Assembly (NCBI GenBank): GCA_964429245.1
Contig: CAYSBE010000101.1
Location: 1-9,169 of the forward strand
Source: CAYSBE01 sp964429245
GTDB taxonomy: Bacteria > Bacteroidota > Bacteroidia > UKL13-3
Direction: 5' to 3'
DNA length: 9,169 nt
Below the pieces are notes generated by a model, which was not told the origin of the DNA, searched no databases, and saw only the letters and a program-made list of their open reading frames with translations. The translations under genes and the position numbers were made by a program. Of the stretch, positions 6,727-9,169 are shown one piece after another (the stretch's first letter is position 1; each line of letters starts with the position of its first letter).

Positions 6727-6759
6727 AACAGTTTACCCGAAAGTGACAAACACATTAGC

Positions 6760-6789
6760 TTGACTTTTTGGACTGAAAATTTATTTTTA
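6760..6789 (+). promoter_or_regulatory. Candidate promoter of the DUF2147/barrel unit
   Basis: TTG (6760-6762), 19 bases, TATTTTTA (6782-6789) fits the Bacteroidota consensus except for the last base of the -7 element (A instead of G). Transcription would begin near 6795, leaving a leader of roughly 20 bases before the ATG at 6817. The AT-rich leader has no Shine-Dalgarno sequence, as is usual in this phylum. It lies back to back with the operon promoter region. Confidence 0.45.
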
Positions 6790-6816
6790 CACCATAATCT
6801 ATAAAATCAATCATTT

Positions 6817-7284
6817 ATGAAATACATCAAACCTGCACTTTTACTTTTCATTTTATGTTCAATATCAGCATTCACAAATGCTCAAAGTACTGTTGAATCT
6901 GACGCTATCGTAGGAGTATGGGAAACCGGAAGCGGGAAAGCCCGTGTAAAAATATCCAAATCTGGCAATTACTATTATGGTCGCATTGTATGGCTTAAAG
7001 ATCCGATTGACCCTGAAACCAACAAACCGAAAGTAGATAAAAACAACCCGATTGATAGCCTTAGGCAAACGCCCCTACTGGGATTACGTATGTTAAAAAG
7101 TTTTGAATTTAAATCAACTAATCTTTGGGAGGCTGGAACTATTTATGATCCTGAAAGTGGAAGCACCTACAGCTGCACCATCAATATGGAAGATAACAAT
7201 ACCCTTAATATCCGTGGATTTATAGGTATATCCGTACTTGGACGAACGGATGTTTGGAAACGATTAGAAATGAAAAGCAAATAA
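6817..7284 (+). CDS. DUF2147 family secreted protein
   Basis: A 155-residue periplasmic or envelope protein of the DUF2147 family, a small lipocalin-like beta domain without an established role. A signal peptide (1-22, ending FTNA before QS) is followed by the family's conserved blocks. These are IVGVWET near 31, GKARVKISKSG and YYGRIVWLKDP (40-62), NKPKVDKNNP (67-76), a TPLLGLRML segment (84-92) and W-E-A-G-T-I-Y-D-P with a following Y-S-C (about 103-120). Length is normal and nothing is missing. It is the first gene of a two-gene unit; the next start lies 2 bp beyond its stop, so translation is probably coupled. Confidence 0.88.
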   Translation: MKYIKPALLLFILCSISAFTNAQSTVESDAIVGVWETGSGKARVKISKSGNYYYGRIVWLKDPIDPETNKPKVDKNNPIDSLRQTPLLGLRMLKSFEFKSTNLWEAGTIYDPESGSTYSCTINMEDNNTLNIRGFIGISVLGRTDVWKRLEMKSK

Positions 7285-7286
7285 AC

Positions 7287-8045
7287 ATGCGCTATTTATC
7301 TTTGCTTTTACTGAGTTCAACAGTCACAGTACTTTTTGCTAACCCTATTCACACAAACGACCCTATTCCAAAATTTAAAGCTGATACCAGTTACCGATTC
7401 AACGGGACCCTATTTTATGGCGTAATCCCTTCACTCCAATTTACGAATGAACCCAACTTAAACACCGTATTACAAAAACAAGGAGCACCCGAACTTGGAA
7501 AGTTCTATTTTATGGGAGGCCTAGGATGGGAAGAACGATGGAAACGTTTTGCTATAGGAATTGAAGCAATGTATGGAAGTACATCAAACGAAAATGAGAA
7601 ATATAGTGTAACATCTACACTTTTTGTCTCAAATATTACCGCTAAATATTATGTGCTATTTAATAAAGATATTGGAGGTATTTATCCCTTTGGTGGCATT
7701 TCAGCAATAAACCAATCGGTATACATAACAGATATAACCAATACCAACGATATCAATAAACTGTTTACACATTCAGGTGCTGTGAACATGCAACTCAGCA
7801 CGGGTTTTGTAAATTTTGGCATCGGTTTCGATCTATTGGAATTTAGTAAAGAAGATGCTTTTTATGGCTCATTCAAAATAGGATACAGAAGTAATATTGG
7901 GAGTGATTTTGATAACCAGTGGTATGTAAACGAAAACAATTCATTGGACGGTTCTCCTACTGAGAAATTAAATGCTTTGTATTTCCAATTTTCAGTTGGG
8001 TACTCATTGAACACCTTCTCAAGAAAGCAAAAACGCAGTTTTTAA
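7287..8045 (+). CDS. Outer-membrane beta-barrel protein, function unknown
   Basis: A 252-residue protein with a signal peptide (1-18, ending LFA before NP). It then alternates hydrophobic and polar residues rich in Gly, Tyr and Phe, typical of an 8-12-strand outer-membrane barrel. Examples are KFYFMGGLGWEERW, FAIGIEAMYGS and the closing LYFQFSVGYSL. I chose the ATG at 7287 because the signal peptide begins there; the frame is open 11 codons further up but overlaps the DUF2147 gene. A basic tail (RKQKR) and a final Phe follow the last strand. No catalytic or ligand motif is visible. Its 2-bp gap to the DUF2147 gene suggests that the two act together in the envelope, but the role is unknown. 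Confidence 0.75.
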   Translation: MRYLSLLLLSSTVTVLFANPIHTNDPIPKFKADTSYRFNGTLFYGVIPSLQFTNEPNLNTVLQKQGAPELGKFYFMGGLGWEERWKRFAIGIEAMYGSTSNENEKYSVTSTLFVSNITAKYYVLFNKDIGGIYPFGGISAINQSVYITDITNTNDINKLFTHSGAVNMQLSTGFVNFGIGFDLLEFSKEDAFYGSFKIGYRSNIGSDFDNQWYVNENNSLDGSPTEKLNALYFQFSVGYSLNTFSRKQKRSF

Positions 8046-9109
8046 GGACTTACCAGGTGAATTCCTACCATAAAATACCAAGCATTCGATAGGTCATTGA
8101 GTTCTTTGTAATTATCTTCATCACCCAATGCCCTGAAAAAATCGCCATCGTCAATATTGTACCTGAAATTTAATCGATAACCTGCCTGCATACTCAACCA
8201 AACAAAACCAAAAATAGATTTTTCAAAAGTAATGCGGGGTCTGATTTCAGAACGCCTAAGTAAATAATTGTCGTAATATGAATTGACGGGATTAGAACGG
8301 TTTAACATGCTGTAACTGTTACCTTCCATTTCGTACCCTACAAATAAAAGGGTTCGCGGATTAAAGTTTCTTCGCACATTTAACCGGGAAGGCAACATCA
8401 TTTCAACACCCCACTTTCTGTTTTCAAATGTATGGTTCCATAAAATTAAGGGAAACAAGGTTTGATTACCCGCCCTATATGTTCTGGAGATACCAAATGC
8501 TATTTGACTCCTATCATTACGCTTCACACCATAAAATCCGGCAATGGTGTATGTAGGATTAGATAAGTACTCGAATAATTTTTTATCCCCCAAGGTATAG
8601 TCTCCGTTTGCATCTGCTGATACAAATGCCAATACAAACTGTCTTTCATTAAATGGCTTAAAAAGGGTTGTATTCAGCCCCCAAGTTGTTAAACCGCGTT
8701 CGTAAAGTGCATTGGTAAAATAGTTTTGGGTTTGTGGGTTGTCAAAATTATAGTTCATTCTCCAATACGTAGCTCCCACCGACCAAAGCACATTTGTTTT
8801 GGATACCACCGGAATATTTGCTCCCAAACGAATGCCACCCATTCCATTTATTTTGCTTGTAGCAGTATCAAGTCCGTAATTGGTTATCTCATGTGCGCCT
8901 TGATAATCGTAGCTTAATGAAAATAGTTTATTGGGGCTGAGGTCAAATACCTTGCTTGTGCAGTAACGCTTTCCTCCAGCTGCTAATGCTGCATTTGCAT
9001 ATTGGCTAAAGTCTTCCTCTTCTTCTTCAATTTTTGTAGAATCGGTTTGAGCTTGTAGGGAAACAAATACGAATAGTTGTAATAAAAGTAAGAGTCCTTT
9101 TTTTGCCAT
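8042..9109 (-). CDS. Outer-membrane beta-barrel protein, possibly DUF6268-type
   Basis: A 355-residue predicted outer-membrane barrel. A signal peptide (1-20, ending LQA before QTD) is followed by an acidic linker with five consecutive Glu (28-32). Many amphipathic strands with Gly/Tyr/Asn turns come next, such as LFSLSYDYQGA, GGIRLGANIPV, LWSVGATYWRMNYNF and FVWLSMQAGYRLNFRYN, and the end is YFMVGIHLVSP. The overall pattern resembles the DUF6268 outer-membrane barrels of Bacteroidota; that label is from memory and only probable. The ATG at 9109 was chosen because the hydrophobic signal starts right after it; the frame is open 15 codons further upstream, to 9154. The gene is convergent with the barrel gene on the plus strand and their stop codons overlap. 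Ligand or substrate is unknown. Confidence 0.75.
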   Translation of the reverse strand: MAKKGLLLLLQLFVFVSLQAQTDSTKIEEEEEDFSQYANAALAAGGKRYCTSKVFDLSPNKLFSLSYDYQGAHEITNYGLDTATSKINGMGGIRLGANIPVVSKTNVLWSVGATYWRMNYNFDNPQTQNYFTNALYERGLTTWGLNTTLFKPFNERQFVLAFVSADANGDYTLGDKKLFEYLSNPTYTIAGFYGVKRNDRSQIAFGISRTYRAGNQTLFPLILWNHTFENRKWGVEMMLPSRLNVRRNFNPRTLLFVGYEMEGNSYSMLNRSNPVNSYYDNYLLRRSEIRPRITFEKSIFGFVWLSMQAGYRLNFRYNIDDGDFFRALGDEDNYKELNDLSNAWYFMVGIHLVSP

Positions 9110-9151
9110 ATTAATATGTTGAAATTGGTTTGTCTTTGGGGTATTTGATTT

Positions 9152-9159
9152 CAAATGTA
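9152..9159 (-). promoter_or_regulatory. -7 promoter element of the right-hand barrel gene
   Basis: TACATTTG on the minus strand is a full match to the Bacteroidota -7 consensus TAnnTTTG. It predicts a start near 9147 and a leader of about 38 bases before the ATG at 9109. The -33 TTTG would fall near 9179, beyond the window edge, so it cannot be confirmed. The flanking 11-mer gtatacatttg is identical to that at the ATPase promoter. Confidence 0.5.
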
Positions 9160-9169
9160 TACCTGATTA

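Overview
The window looks like a chromosomal segment of a member of the Bacteroidota. It is AT-rich, its promoters match the Bacteroidota consensus (TTTG, about 19 bases, TAnnTTTG), Shine-Dalgarno sites are mostly absent, and it carries a peptidase with a type IX secretion (T9SS) sorting domain. It also has small OmpA-like-sized outer-membrane barrels, a DUF2147 protein and a bacterial GH3-family enzyme. The genus cannot be fixed from the sequence; a Chitinophagales or Cytophagales-like environmental bacterium is a guess. There are no rRNA, tRNA, CRISPR or insertion sequence genes, and no gene-free stretch exceeds about 210 bases.

Left part (1-2069): the 3' part of a DUF3267 membrane-zincin gene (+) runs in from outside the window. 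It is followed by a short minus-strand coding remnant (567-677) with no start, then an accessory-type AAA/ATPase_2 family ATP-binding protein (-). That ATPase has three perfect 14-bp tandem repeats in its promoter and an apparently leaderless start. About 200 bases without a gene separate it from the next block, so this part looks like an insertion or turnover spot.

Central part (2070-6675): six minus-strand genes are packed as one probable operon. In transcription order they are a secreted helical protein with a Cys-rich tail, a Met-rich lipoprotein, a T9SS-exported M28 metallopeptidase, a SCO1/SenC copper chaperone, a monohaem cytochrome c lipoprotein, and a GH3-family acyl-adenylate enzyme. 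Junctions are a 65-bp overlap, then gaps of 23, 1, 11 and 19 bp. The SCO1 and cytochrome pair points to CuA/cytochrome oxidase biogenesis or copper handling in the cell envelope. The first two proteins may bind metal (inference). The peptidase and the GH3 enzyme are unexpected partners.

Right part (6676-9169): a divergent promoter region is followed by a two-gene plus-strand unit (DUF2147 protein, then an outer-membrane barrel, 2-bp gap). This converges on a minus-strand outer-membrane barrel gene with which it shares a TTAA stop overlap. That gene has a textbook -7 element just inside the window edge.

The most interesting points are the six-gene operon as a unit, the overprinted Cys-rich tail at the first junction, and the repeat-built, leaderless promoter of the ATPase gene.
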